Positions 48,001 to 59,800 of a stretch of DNA of 64,000 nt are shown here, in pieces. Positions within the stretch are counted from its first letter, which is position 1. Each line of letters begins with the position of its first letter. Made by a program: the position numbers and the translations under genes. The DNA is from Zonotrichia leucophrys gambelii. Taxonomy: Eukaryota; Chordata; Aves; Passeriformes; Passerellidae. Location: the NCBI RefSeq assembly GCF_028769735.1, contig NC_088178.1, positions 18,674,357 to 18,738,356 of the forward strand. The letters are read 5' to 3'. The notes below the pieces were generated by a model. That model did not search any database and was not told where the DNA came from. It saw only the letters and a program-made list of their open reading frames with translations.

Positions 48001-51000
48001 CTTAATACTGAGGTAATAACATGGACAAAATGTCACTCGTGTCTTTCAGTTCAAATCCCTTTTTCCCTCATGTTATTTCGATCTGCCTATTGAGAAGACC
48101 TAAGAGTCTCCCTGTAAAAACAATAGGTTTCCAATTAAATCTCATTAGTCGGACAAAACCACCTGTTTTGGGTTAAAGATCTTATAAGGCTCTAGAGCAA
48201 AATGAGTGACAGTGAGGGCAAAGTGCTCTGATGAGAAATCGAACAACTCCTTCCCTGAGAAGTCCATCATCCCTTCCCGCTCTCCAGATCAATCTGAAGC
48301 TCTTGTCAGCATCTTGTGTGTCTCGTGCTTTTTAGCAAAATAGACTCCCCTGATCGTTAGGGTCAGGGAATACCCTCATGGAAAACCTGCCTGCTTCTCT
48401 GAACCTGCCCTTCCATACAGTTGTCACACATCTCCTCACACCTTGTGCCACCCTTTGTGGCAGGCAGCCCAAGCCTGATTCAGGGATGCTCTTCCCAATG
48501 TTTCTGGGGAATCACACTCCTTGATTCACAATCTTCCTCTTGCCTTTGGTTGTGGTCCTTGCACCTTATTGCTTATAGCTGGAGGTTCATCATCTCAGTC
48601 CAGGTCCATTTTAAAGAACTGTCCACAGGTCTAAATGTTCCTGCATGAGGAATTCTACCCATTAAATGGCAATGAAATCTTACTTGCTGTAACTTCAGGA
48701 TGGAAAGGCTGTTTCAAACTCATTGCTAAACTGCTCCTTGGAGTCAGAGAAAGGTATCTAGAAACTCCTGTAATGGTGTTCATTTCAATGTGCTTTGAAC
48801 CTGCTGCTCCAGTAATCTTCAGTGACAAGGCTGGCTCACACACCTGTGGTTCCATGTGTGCTATAGGCACTTCTATAATTTTAGAGCCCATTAACCACTA
48901 ACTTACAAGTCTATGGTACTTATATTTTGTGAATGCTTCGTGAGGCTCAGGCTGATAGCCTATTTTCTTGGTTTGCCTTTTTCTCTTGTTTCCCAGGTGA
49001 GTGGCCTGGCTTTTCAAACTTACTGTGAGATTGGTTTCTTTTCCATGCTTCATTAAGACAGAACATTTGTTACCTTCTCTTCAGACATTGCCTAAGTCTT
49101 TGCACATGCACTTTTATCTTTTTCTATACTTTTTCCAACATGTTGAGTGAGTAGAAACTTACAGATGGAACTGCTGATGTGCTTTCATGTAGAGCATATT
49201 TTCTTTTACAGTTGTATGTCTCATATTCTAATTTTCCTTTGCTGATACCAGCAGTTACTTTTATGCCTGGAAGATGAGCTCTTCCCACACTCCTGCATAG
49301 TTTTTCCTAGCAACATTTCTTTGTAGATTGGCTGGTGAGGAGAGCTGAAAGTTATAGGGCTGCTACCTTCCAGAAAGACGTTGAATTATTTAGTATCACC
49401 ACTCCTACCTAACATGATAGCACCATTGAACTCAAAGTTCAGCAGTGGCACTGCCATGATCTGTTCAAGCACTCTGCTGCTACAGAAAGCCCGGAAGCTG
49501 TCTGGAGAGGCTAAACATAGGCAGATTTGAAAGAAATATTTAATGCTTATAAATAATAATTATACTAAGAAAGATAGTTGAGCTTTATAAACATAAAAAT
49601 CTTGTGTTGAGTCTTGGCTGTGTTAATAGGCTCTTCTGCTGTGACTCTGTGTGGTGTGGCCGCCACTGGCACCTGCACTGAAGTGTAGATGCCTGCGATA
49701 GCTGGACCAGGAACACAACTGGTATAAAATATCTGTATCATTAATTAGGAGTTTAAAAATATATGCTCAAATGCACATATTTATTACACCTTGTTGTGCT
49801 ACATCTGCATATATTTAGAAGTGCACACGTAAAGAATGGAGTGGTAAAGCTAACATTCACTTCAGAAAACTCACAGATATATGAATCTAAGTAGTTTTAT
49901 TTGCTGTATGAAAGATCTTAAATCAATCTTTAAATCAAGAGGAAGACAATTTTTCATTCACTTGTGTCACAGTGTCCAGAAATTCTGGGAAAATGAATAG
50001 GAGTGCTTGAATAATTTACTAGATTGTACTTATGGTTCTTTGTGGTTTGTAGTAGAAGTCCTCAATTAGAGGGTTTGCTAACAATCAGTTCAAGCGAACT
50101 TGTTTTTCTAGAGACACTCTAACAGGCAACTAAGTTAGCATCAACCAACACCTTCCTATGTTCAAAACTGTAAAATACTAAATACACAGCTGGAGTAAAG
50201 TGACCCAATTCCATTTAAGTGGAGCTACATCAGTTTATTCCAGAAGAGATTCAGCCAGTGAATGATTTACAAATAAATTTTCAGAGGGGAAAGGAAAGCC
50301 AACAAGATGAAACTGCAGAAAATATCCATGGAATTTCTCTGTCTTCATTCCATTGCCTTCTCTGAAGAATTAAAAAACGGATAATTAGGTCCAATTTAAG
50401 TTTCAAGATTGGCATTATTTGTTGATCAGTGCAGGCATTCATTGAAAATTAAATTTAGAAGTTTCTTTTCCAGTTATTTGCCTTTGAAAACCAAGAAAAT
50501 ATCAATCTTCCCAGTGTTTTCTCCAAAGGTGATCAAAAGGAAATTGATTTAGGTATTATTATTTTTTAAAAAATTGAATATTTAAAAAAATGGATGGTTT
50601 GTGAAATAGAGTTCTCATATAACATTTTTACTGTTCTGAGAAGTACCCATGCTAGAGCAGATTTTCAAACTCTATTCATACTGAGAACTGTTTTATTCCT
50701 TGAGTGTTTGCACTGAAGTTACAGTGAATTCTCAAAGAGCAAATTAGTGTCAGCATAACCTAGATATAGCTCCAGTTAAACTCCATGAACAGATACCATT
50801 AACTTCAGTGCAGGGTACAGAGAGTAGAGAGCAGGGGCCTGCCTTTAACTTTTTCCTATATTTATATTTAAAAGTCTTGAAAATAGAATTTGAGCAGTTA
50901 CACATCAAGGCTGCACATACCACACTGGAGAACAGAATTTCAGTGATATATGCTCTTCTTGCAGGAAAAGACAGTCTTTATCATAAGTGTTAGAATTGCT

Positions 51001-51085
51001 CCCAGTCAAATGGTAAAGAGATTTTCTGCAAGGTGGGAGAAAATGCAGTTGTGTAAGTGGCAAGACAGTGGGCCTGGATCTGCAT
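45078..51085. other. Intergenic, no gene recognised
   Basis: About 6 kb of AT-rich sequence. A G/T-rich patch at 47111-47170 has several GGG runs. Open frames up to about 100 codons carry no recognisable domain. Confidence 0.7.
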
Positions 51086-51116
51086 CCCAGGAGGATGCCT
51101 CCTGCATCCTCCTGGG
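51086..51116. repeat. Perfect 13-bp inverted repeat with 5-nt loop
   Basis: CCCAGGAGGATGC (51086-51098) is the exact reverse complement of GCATCCTCCTGGG (51104-51116), with loop CTCCT. The stem is GC-rich. Confidence 0.95.
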
Positions 51117-51610
51117 TATACAAACTTGTTCAGCCTTAATTCTTTATACGAGGGGGATTAAATTAAATCTTCATGGTCTGAGCCACAGGTGTGTTCAAGA
51201 GTTAGTTTGCCCTCTGATTTTTATGGGCAATGCTGAACCCCAGTGCTGAAGTCCTTGATAAGCAGGTATGAATATCAGTGCTCCATTTATCTGTCTTATA
51301 CAGAAAATATTGTGATTATTAATACATATTGTTGTGGGAATAGCCATGTAGCAACTTTCTTTTAAACCAGTGAAAAATGGTACTCAATTTATTACTGAAC
51401 TAACTTTCACACTAACTTAAAAACAAGGTGTCTTCTTATTTGTATATGATTAGACCTTTTATACGTTGGAAGTCATAGTCATTCATTAAACACTGGCAGA
51501 TGATGTTGCCTTTTTTACCTATTTTGTGAGGGTAAAGTCAATGCCTGTTGTTTGAACTGGCTGGATATTATCTGCTCCTTCCTTAGGAATAATACACAGC
51601 TTATCTTATC

Positions 51611-51638
51611 TGACCCATGACCCAGTGTCACAGTGACC
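51611..51638. promoter_or_regulatory. Nuclear-receptor half-site cluster: DR1 plus near-consensus ERE
   Basis: TGACCCATGACCC (51611-51623) reads GGGTCATGGGTCA on the minus strand, a perfect direct repeat with 1-bp spacing (DR1; HNF4, RXR or COUP-TF type). TGTCACAGTGACC (51626-51638) matches the consensus estrogen response element GGTCACAGTGACC at 12 of 13 bases. The two are 2 bp apart and about 5.2 kb upstream of the VTG1 ATG. A liver enhancer role is inferred from motifs and position. Confidence 0.5.
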
Positions 51639-54600
51639 CAGTGCTGTGATACTAAGGTACCACTCACCTCACGAATTCTGTACTGAGAGCAAATTCATGG
51701 TGAGCTTCTTCCTCACACCATAAACTTGTCTGTTACTCTGGCACTAGAAAGGGATGATCCAGACCCATACTGTTCTTGCAGTGGTACTGTGATATAAAGG
51801 AATATGTTACTAAGAGGAAAGTCCATGAAACAAACAAAAAAATCATCATTATACCTGATAATATTGATTTCTAAGAAAAAAACAGTGCTTTCCCCTTCAT
51901 TCTTAAAAAATTTTGCACATTTTGGGTGGGACCACAGTAAGTAACAATTTTGAGAGATCATGATATATTTTTACTGCTCCATATTTTGAAAATAAAAAAC
52001 AAGATTCCTTTCTTAGGTGAATCTGAAGTTTTGCAGTGTAATACACTTGGACTGTTGTAAAGAAAAATGAAGCCTTGAGAATTTCCTTCTTTTTAAAATT
52101 CTTCCACCACCACTGACATGGGCATTGTTCTTCCAGGGATAGAAAGACATCCTCATGCAGTACAGCAGAGGGTCATGGGTTCTATTCTGAAGTGGCAGCG
52201 GCTGTTTTGTGTGTTCTCCCTGAAAAAGGGTTGTGATGCTGAATTGGCTTAACCAACTCCCTCTTCCTGCTTTCATACTGAGGCACAAGGGGTGGTGTGG
52301 ACTCTCCTCACCTCCCTAGAGCAGTGCTCACACTTTTTACAGCCACAGTTCACCACAATAAACCTGACAACTTCCCTCTGGGTAAGTTACCAGCCATGGC
52401 ACTTGGAGCCAGGCATGCAGCCCCAGGCAGCCCCTCAGGCTGCTGAGCAGGGCGCTGCAGGGCTCAGAGCTCTGTGTCCCGTCTGTGCCATCACCATTCC
52501 ATCCCCAAAGCGACTGAGCTGGACTCCTGACACGGCTAAATTCCAGGGCTGCCTGCTTTCCTGTCAGCACCAACCCCACAGGAGCCAACCACCCTGTGAC
52601 CATGAAGCCTAAGGGTTAAGATAAACTTATTAGTTATCTTCTAGTGCAATGGAGTTACACAGCAAACACCAGTCCTCAAACATGATGTGACTCAAGCCTC
52701 AGATGCAAGCTGTCTAACATTTAACCCTGCTGAATGACTTGGGAAATAGTATATCCTGAAAGGGGAGGGCAAACCCTGAAGGCACTGAATCTGTATGCTG
52801 GCTGATGAGCCAATGATGGTAGCCACAGTGGTGGACTGTCAGGCTTCAGAATGTGTTTCCATATTTGAATACAAATAAACACCTTTGAGCTTCTTAGTAA
52901 AACTAAGTCGTATCAAAACAATCTGTTTTCAGATTGAGGATGTCAGAGTTAGATTCCCCACTCCTCTTTGTACTTTGATTCTTTTATCTGGAAATGACAG
53001 GCAATGCACACTTGGCCTTAGGAACTGTCCCAACAGCTACTTCACAAAATGCACCAAAAATGTGTCTTTATCTTAGTAGCAAAAACCAAAAAGCAATTTT
53101 ATCAAAATAAAATTCTACAGCTAATCCATTAATCTAGACCAACAGTATGTTTCAAATCATGCATACATCAGAAGCTAGGCAACATATAAATAGCATTTCT
53201 ACCTGTTTTAATTTTTAAACTTTGGATCCAATGCCCACAGTTATCCCTCCAGTGGTGGTGTGCCAGCATCAAAATGGGAAAACAGTCAAAAAAACCCCAA
53301 AAAACCCAAAGCTCCTTTTAAAGCAATCTAATGGAAAAAAATACCTTTGTGAATGTACTAGAATAAGCATATGGCAATTTAGCCCAGCCTTGAACACATT
53401 CTCATTCATTAGATGATGTCTCTGGAGAGAATATCAAACATTATCTTGGAGGCTGTGCCACTCTTACAAATGCTGAATGTTTTGAGCAAAAAACTCAGGG
53501 ATTGAATGTTAAATATGAAATAGGTGTGAAGCTTCCTTTTAAAAATCTTTTGAAATGAGGAAAACTGAAGGCTAAAAATCTCTTCTCCTAGCCAACTGGT
53601 TATATCTATTTTAACCTGCTGTGGTTGCTTGGGAGCAGTTTGGCTAATCTCTGCTTTGTCATTAGGCTATACATTAGCAGGATGGAAATGGCATCACTGC
53701 ACCATAATTCAGCAATGTGAATACAGAACAAGGAGAGTGCAGAGCTATCCATGGCAGTACAACAGCAGATAATAAGACTCTGTTACTCAAGCAGAATGTG
53801 TTATGTAAAGACAATTGCTGTGTAGAAGCAATAGCTCTAATCAGGTTAATTAGGCTGTATTCATGTTTCATTTATGGCGCAAGTGCCCTGTAAAATCAAA
53901 GCAGTCTACCTCCTATTACTGCACTCCTAATACAGCCATCACATTCTCTGCAACACTCAACACCATATATTTTCTTCTTTAAAAGAAAAAAAATCCCAAG
54001 ATATTTCCCATTGCTTTTTAACAATCCCTTTTCTTCATGGTTTATGCTTAAAAGAAGAAATAAAGGAAAAGATTCAGGTTGTGTATAAAGCCTCTGCCCA
54101 CATTAAATTTCCTTCCTCTGCAACTAAATTAGGCACTTGGATATTGTTTGTGAAGGACCTGTTTGACTGTGGATTATTTATTTTTCATGTATTTTCTTGC
54201 TCACTAACATGACCTGTTGAATGTTTAAGAAAAATTGTATTGCCTTTAAAAAGTGTACCTCTTACCTTTCCTCCTTTTATATCCATTTCCCTTAAGTGAT
54301 GGATCTCCTGTTTATTCCCTCAGAACTAGCTGGAATGGTGTGTCTACTTTGAAGAAAGGATTAGAGCTCAGTGCTGTGACCCTCAAACTCTAGCTGTGTC
54401 TCCTCTCTACTTACTTCATTTATTCTGTAGCTCCTTTAAAGTAATAATGGGTACAACAATTCTGAGATCACTTTCTTTTCTCCCCCAAGGAAACAAGCCT
54501 GGGTAGAGAGGAGTTATTAAAAAGAGAGAGTACATGCTGCAAATGAAGAGAAAATGGCAGCCTGCACCATCTTAATTATTATAGTTGTTATTTTTGCAAT

Positions 54601-56178
54601 CAGGTGTCCACATGGTGATTGTAAGCTTAGATTCAGTGTGCTTCATTAGAAAAAAGAAATGCAGTATATTCACTATCCATTTAGAACAAATTTATTCATG
54701 TTACACCTTAAATATAAAACGTTTTATTAAACTTGAAAAATGCTGAAGTTCTGTTTTATTATGTATGTGTCCCTCACACAGTATTTCAATGAGCTATTAA
54801 TAATGATGTTTAAATAAATATTCTTTCTCACACCGTTGTGTACTTTATCTTATACATTCTGCCCTATGGAATGGAGCTAGTTGAGCTCAATATGATAGCA
54901 CAGTATTACTGCAGAGGTCAAGCTGTGGCAGTGATGAGCAGGGTGAGAGGAGCAGGAGTTTTGCATGTTATCACTTACAGTATTACTTTGCTGCTGTGCA
55001 TTTACTTCCATGCTGGCTGCAAAATATGTAGCTGTTTGTAAGGATGTTTCTGACTACATCTCACAGCACCAAGGTGTGCTGCTGAATTTCACAGGGCTCA
55101 CAAACATGGTGCATCTTGTCATAGCTCACAGGACTTAGAACCTTAGGGGAAAACATCAAGGAAAATCTGTGTACACTTAATTTTTCACCACCTGAGCTCA
55201 CACTGAACCATAACACAATTATTAATCTCTTTTAATGGTTCATATGTCTACTATATACTTAAACATTTTACTAGAGGGATTTCATTTCAGGGAAGGTCTG
55301 AGTACCCAGACAATTCTGTACCACTCCCTTCATGAAGGAAAGCTGAGATACTAAAATCCTCAAGATTTCAGGAGGTCTTGGTAGTGAAGAAGCCCTCCTT
55401 TGACTCCTGGTGGAGCAATGATGGGGTAGAGGGACGGTGAAACTGCATCCCTGACTCCAGCCCAGGTGCCCTGGCACCACAATAATGAACTTCACTATTC
55501 CTCGGTCAGGTGGCATTACTCCAAGTAAATGAAGCAATAATGTAAAGTCCTGTTTGATAGGGCCTGCAGTAAATGTCTCTCCAGGCCTGAAGGAGAAGAC
55601 CTCAGGACCTGGGTTTAGGTTTCACCCTTCTCCTCCCTGATGGACAGCACCAGCAGAGAAATCCTTGTTCCCCTCCTGGAGGATAAAGTCTGGCTGCCTG
55701 ACTCAGTGTAGTGTTTGCTGTGCTGCACCTCCCACAGCCTCATGGAAATACCAGGTAGACATTCCTGAGCTCTCCTTCCTGCCCCCTCAGTAACCTTTGT
55801 ATGCAGGTGGGTTTTTACCTGATATTTAATTTATCATTTGAACAAAAGACAAGTTTAAATTCAAAGTAAATGTTAAACACTTGCAAAAAAATACATATAA
55901 TTGAAGTTAGGGAGCAAACTCCCTCCTGACATGGTTTTGCTAAGGATTGATCTAAATGTTATTGCTGCAAGAGGGAAATTCTGGATATGTTTCCCCAAGT
56001 GGGATAGCAGAAAAAGCCTCATGAGAACCTACTGAGAAGTTCCCAATGGTCCCAACTCACTGAGGTCCTCTGGAAATTTGACTCACTTCTTATTAGATTC
56101 TTCTTCTAAACAAAGAGAATAATTTCCCTCCTGTTTTCTTAGTATAAACTTTCGCTGTTAACCACAGGCTAATGTGAT
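51639..56178. other. VTG1 upstream region
   Basis: It includes a GC-rich patch (52390-52600) and the upstream copy of a 44-bp direct repeat (55071-55114). Isolated GGTCA/TGACC half-sites occur but no other full ERE was seen by eye. Confidence 0.6.
55071..55114 (+). repeat. 44-bp direct repeat, upstream copy
   Basis: AAGGTGTGCTGCTGAATTTC and the following 24 bases align without gaps to 56557-56600 at 37 of 44 positions. The downstream copy lies in the VTG1 proximal promoter. Confidence 0.7.
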
Positions 56179-56191
56179 GGTCATACTGACA
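56179..56191 (+). promoter_or_regulatory. Near-consensus estrogen response element of VTG1
   Basis: GGTCATACTGACA matches GGTCAnnnTGACC except for the last base. It is about 620 bp upstream of the ATG, close to the position recalled for the functional ERE of chicken VTG2 (roughly -620). Single TGACC half-sites follow at about 56353 and 56394. In birds vitellogenin is induced by estradiol through such elements in liver; function here is inferred. Confidence 0.6.
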
Positions 56192-56556
56192 AGTTTTGTC
56201 TTTCCAGGTGTGGGAAGCAAGATATGGTAAACACCACAGAAAGGTGCATGCCCATGAGCTGTAAGGTGTCTCGAGCCTAAATCTCTGAAATCAACCACAA
56301 ATTCTCCTCTAAAGGGAGAGTTTCAGTGTGAGCAAGGTTTATCTCCAAAGCAGTGACCCTTATGAAGAATAAAATATCAGGAGATAGAAGACATGACCAG
56401 AAGAAAGCTAAATTATTTCAGTTATGATGGAGGAACTATATTTGGATAATTTAAATTTTAGTGGGGTTTTTACTGTATAAATAAAATGTAGAGAAATTGA
56501 GGAAAATAGAAAGCAGGATATTTTTAAAATTAAATCTTTTCCAGCATATAGCTGCT

Positions 56557-56600
56557 AAGGTGTCCTGCTGAATTTCAAAAGGTTCACTAACAGGGTGAAT
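56557..56600 (+). repeat. 44-bp direct repeat, promoter-proximal copy
   Basis: AAGGTGTCCTGCTGAATTTC and the following 24 bases repeat the 55071-55114 sequence at 37 of 44 positions in the same orientation. This copy lies about 205-250 bp upstream of the VTG1 start codon. Confidence 0.7.
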
Positions 56601-56668
56601 TATATAGAAAGTAAGGTAGCTGAACTCATGAGGGGATTTGAAGTTGTCAGCATTCTTGGCCACAGAAA

Positions 56669-56691
56669 TGTTTATTTTTTGATTGATCAAT
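56669..56691. promoter_or_regulatory. Candidate FOXA and ONECUT-type liver factor sites
   Basis: TGTTTAT (56669-56675) fits the FOXA core. ATTGATCAAT (56682-56691), a perfect palindrome, carries two ATTGAT words of the ONECUT/HNF6 kind. They lie 115-135 bp upstream of the ATG. Motif-level evidence only. Confidence 0.3.
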
Positions 56692-56759
56692 ATGCATTCT
56701 AGAATGCACTTATTTGTCAAACTAACGTGCCAAAAGAAACATGTGATATCACATGCCTT

Positions 56760-56766
56760 TATAAAA
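56760..56766 (+). promoter_or_regulatory. VTG1 TATA box
   Basis: TATAAAA, 39 bp upstream of the ATG. Transcription would start about 25-30 bp on, leaving a very short leader of roughly 15-25 nt. Short leaders are known for avian vitellogenin mRNAs. The text CATCACATTCACCTT just after it resembles the start region recalled for chicken VTG2. Confidence 0.75.
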
Positions 56767-56804
56767 GAGAAACCCATCACATTCACCTTTACTCTATCCC
56801 CATC

Positions 56805-56844
56805 ATGAGGGGCTTGATATTAGCCCTGGTTTTAACCCTGGTGG
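56805..56844 (+). CDS. VTG1: VTG1 exon 1 coding part, signal peptide
   Basis: ATG is at 56805-56807; donor GTAAGT starts at 56845. It encodes MRGLILALVLTLV plus one base of Gly. The start is supported by the TATA box 39 bp upstream, the hydrophobic core and close similarity to the avian vitellogenin leader. Confidence 0.95.
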
Positions 56845-59800
56845 GTAAGTATCTAACCTATGTGCTTTGATCAATTTAAAATTGTATATTCAGGAAAAGG
56901 TTTCAGAACCTAAATATAGTCCACTGGCAGACGTAAACTTTAACATGTTGTAGAAAAAATATTTCATTACTTCTTTTGTTGTTTAAAGAAAAAAAGGGTA
57001 TTTGGCTGGTGCTGAAATGGAAGTAAAGTTAATTAGAAAGGGTTATGCTATATGTGCAAGATGAGATATAGCCTTTTATACTACAGTACATTCACCTTTT
57101 AGGGTTGTTTTTTTTCTTTGTCATTTTATTCCTCTATTTTTTCTTCTCTTTCAGGGAGCCAGCATCTTAATTACCGTAAGTAATTTTCCTATCAACTAAT
57201 ATAATTATAATGAGTGAAATTAAAAATAGAATCTGAAAAGTGTATCAATGTTTAATATAGCTTTACAACAGCTGATTTAGTTCAGGTGCAATGCAAAATG
57301 AACAAATTTGTCTTTTTTTGTTCCAAACATTCTAATGCAGGTACTTTAATATGTTCTGTACCTTGTGTATAGTATTTTATGGAAACCATTTCTTTGCAGA
57401 ACCCGATTTCAGTGAAAACAAGGTTTATACATTTGATTATGAAACCACACTTCTCAGTGGACTTCCAGAGAAAGGACTTGCAAGAGCTGGAATAAGAATA
57501 AAAAGTAAAGTGGAAATTAGTGGTATTGGGCCAAAACTTTGTCTCATTAGGGTAAGAAAATATGTTCAATATGAAAGGTAAAATTCTCATCATACTTAGC
57601 TTCTTTTTTAAGCTTTTGTGAAGCTTTTAGCTTTCCTCGTGTGTTGTGCTTACTCAGGGATAATGTAACTAACACTGTTATTTTTTATACAGTGCCCTAA
57701 ATTCTATTTGCACTTTGCAAGGTAAATCTCAGCTCAAGCCAGCCTTGGGCTTGAAGGATTTCTTCTGCTTTGTGGTCAGGGAAACAATGGAATGTAATTT
57801 GAAATGCACAATTATTTATTACTAGATCAATCCAATTGTTTCAAACTGTACAACATAAGATTATTTAATCAACTGATTTCATAACCATCAGACAAAAGGC
57901 AATAAAACATGCAACAGTAGTTGCATGTGATTCAATATTTAGCATAATTAATGTCATCCTTCTTTTTTCTGAAGGGTCCTGAGTGACATTCTTTGTCATC
58001 CTCAATTGTATGTTTTTACTGCTTGCTGAGTAATTACTGAGGGTTTTGATTATATGAAATACACTTTTGTCTTTAACAGAAGCCTATACGTGCTTATAAT
58101 GATTGTAGAGAAATGCACACCTCAATTTCTTTACACAAACTTCACTTAACCTTGTGCATGCAGGGAAGAAAAATGTTATTTTAAAATCTTTAATTTGGCA
58201 TATTGAAAACTTTAGGTCAAAAAGACTGGTGGCTGTCTAGTAAATGTTGTAGCCTTCCACCCTGAATTAGCCTGCTGTTATTTGGTATTTTTGTAAGTTT
58301 AAATTATAACAGATCTAGATGGGAAATATTGCTTTCCCATGACATTTGTAAGGGGATGGACTACAAAACAAAAAAAAGCCAAGGAAATAAGAGTCACACA
58401 TCTGGAGTGGTGAGTAGAAAGCTTCCCTACCAGAAAAGAGGCAGGAGAAGTCTTGTCCTTATCCCAGATCCTCCTTCATTCCTGCCTAAATGGCTCTTGG
58501 TGTGCCAGGGTGAGTCTTCACCAAAAATTGATTCCTGTTCTCTAAAACTTTCTAACATAATTTCACTGGTATTACTGCATTTTTGAAAAGTTTCCATTTC
58601 AGAAATAATTTCAGGCAAGGAAAGGAGAAGAGGAAAATAAACATAACTTTTTGGGCAAGTTCTAAGCTAAAGGAAATAGTACATTTATTCCCTTCTTCTC
58701 TGGGAAAAGTTTATTTTGCTGCTGTTATATTTAAATTAGACAGTTTGGAGGGATGGTTCAGGGAATTAAACTTTCATCTGCAGCCTACTAGTTCACATTC
58801 AGCCCAAACAAAAAGCTGTGCTCCCTGGGCAGTTTCCAGCTGACAATTTTTTCATCACAAACCAACAAGTAAGAATTGCCAGCTGTGTTCAAAACCAAGC
58901 AGACAGCCTAAGTCCTGCCTGGGCCCCAAGGGCTGGGGAAAACTACCTCGCCCTGACCCTGCAGAGCAGTCCCAAACCTGCCTGTGTGCAATATGCCAGA
59001 AGCATGTCCAAGAGGCAGCATGAGGGATTTACTCTCTAACAGCCTTCCCTGTAAGCTTCAGTTACTGGGGCTGGCAGTGATCTCCACCAACAATAACAAA
59101 AATAAATATGAAAGTGCAGTCTCCAGTGATTTGCTGCATGAGGATTTAGTTTGTGTGGCTTTTTGAGAAATTAATCCGTGTCTTGCGCCACATCACCAGC
59201 CTGAGGTGTCAGAGAAAAGTCTCTTTAAGTTGTCAAAATATATAGAAGGGAAGGGTCCTCTGAGAAACTAAGCTAAACATGCCCATTCTCTGGGGTAGGA
59301 ATTTTTCAAGTTATGTATAGTTTAGCACAAGTTTCTACTTGTTTGGATGTGCCCTGTGTTGAGGCTGGAGTGTGAAGTGCAGAGTGGGGCTGGAGCCAGT
59401 GCCTCAGCCTTTGGTTCCACGGCAAAACGTGTAGGGAAGGACAATTTCTGTAACCTGCTGTCCACTGCTCAGACTAATTCTGCATGTCTGGCTGGCCTAG
59501 AGGCCATGTGCTTATTAGTTTCAGATTGCTGCCTGCGCTCTGTGACCCCAGTGAGGGAAATGACAGAGGTCACAACAGGAGTTAATGATGCTTTATGCAA
59601 CATTAACTTTCTCCTGCAATTTCCTGCAGTTCTTCCACACTACTTTCACGTAGCAACCTGCTGCATGTGGCTCTTCTCTGGCTCATTTCTTTGCACAAGT
59701 CAACCTTTGGCAATATGGATTGTCTGTGAAACAGAACAGAGTGCAGTGGCTGTGGAAATATCAGCCATTTGCAGTGCTCTCTTTCACTTTATATACAGAA

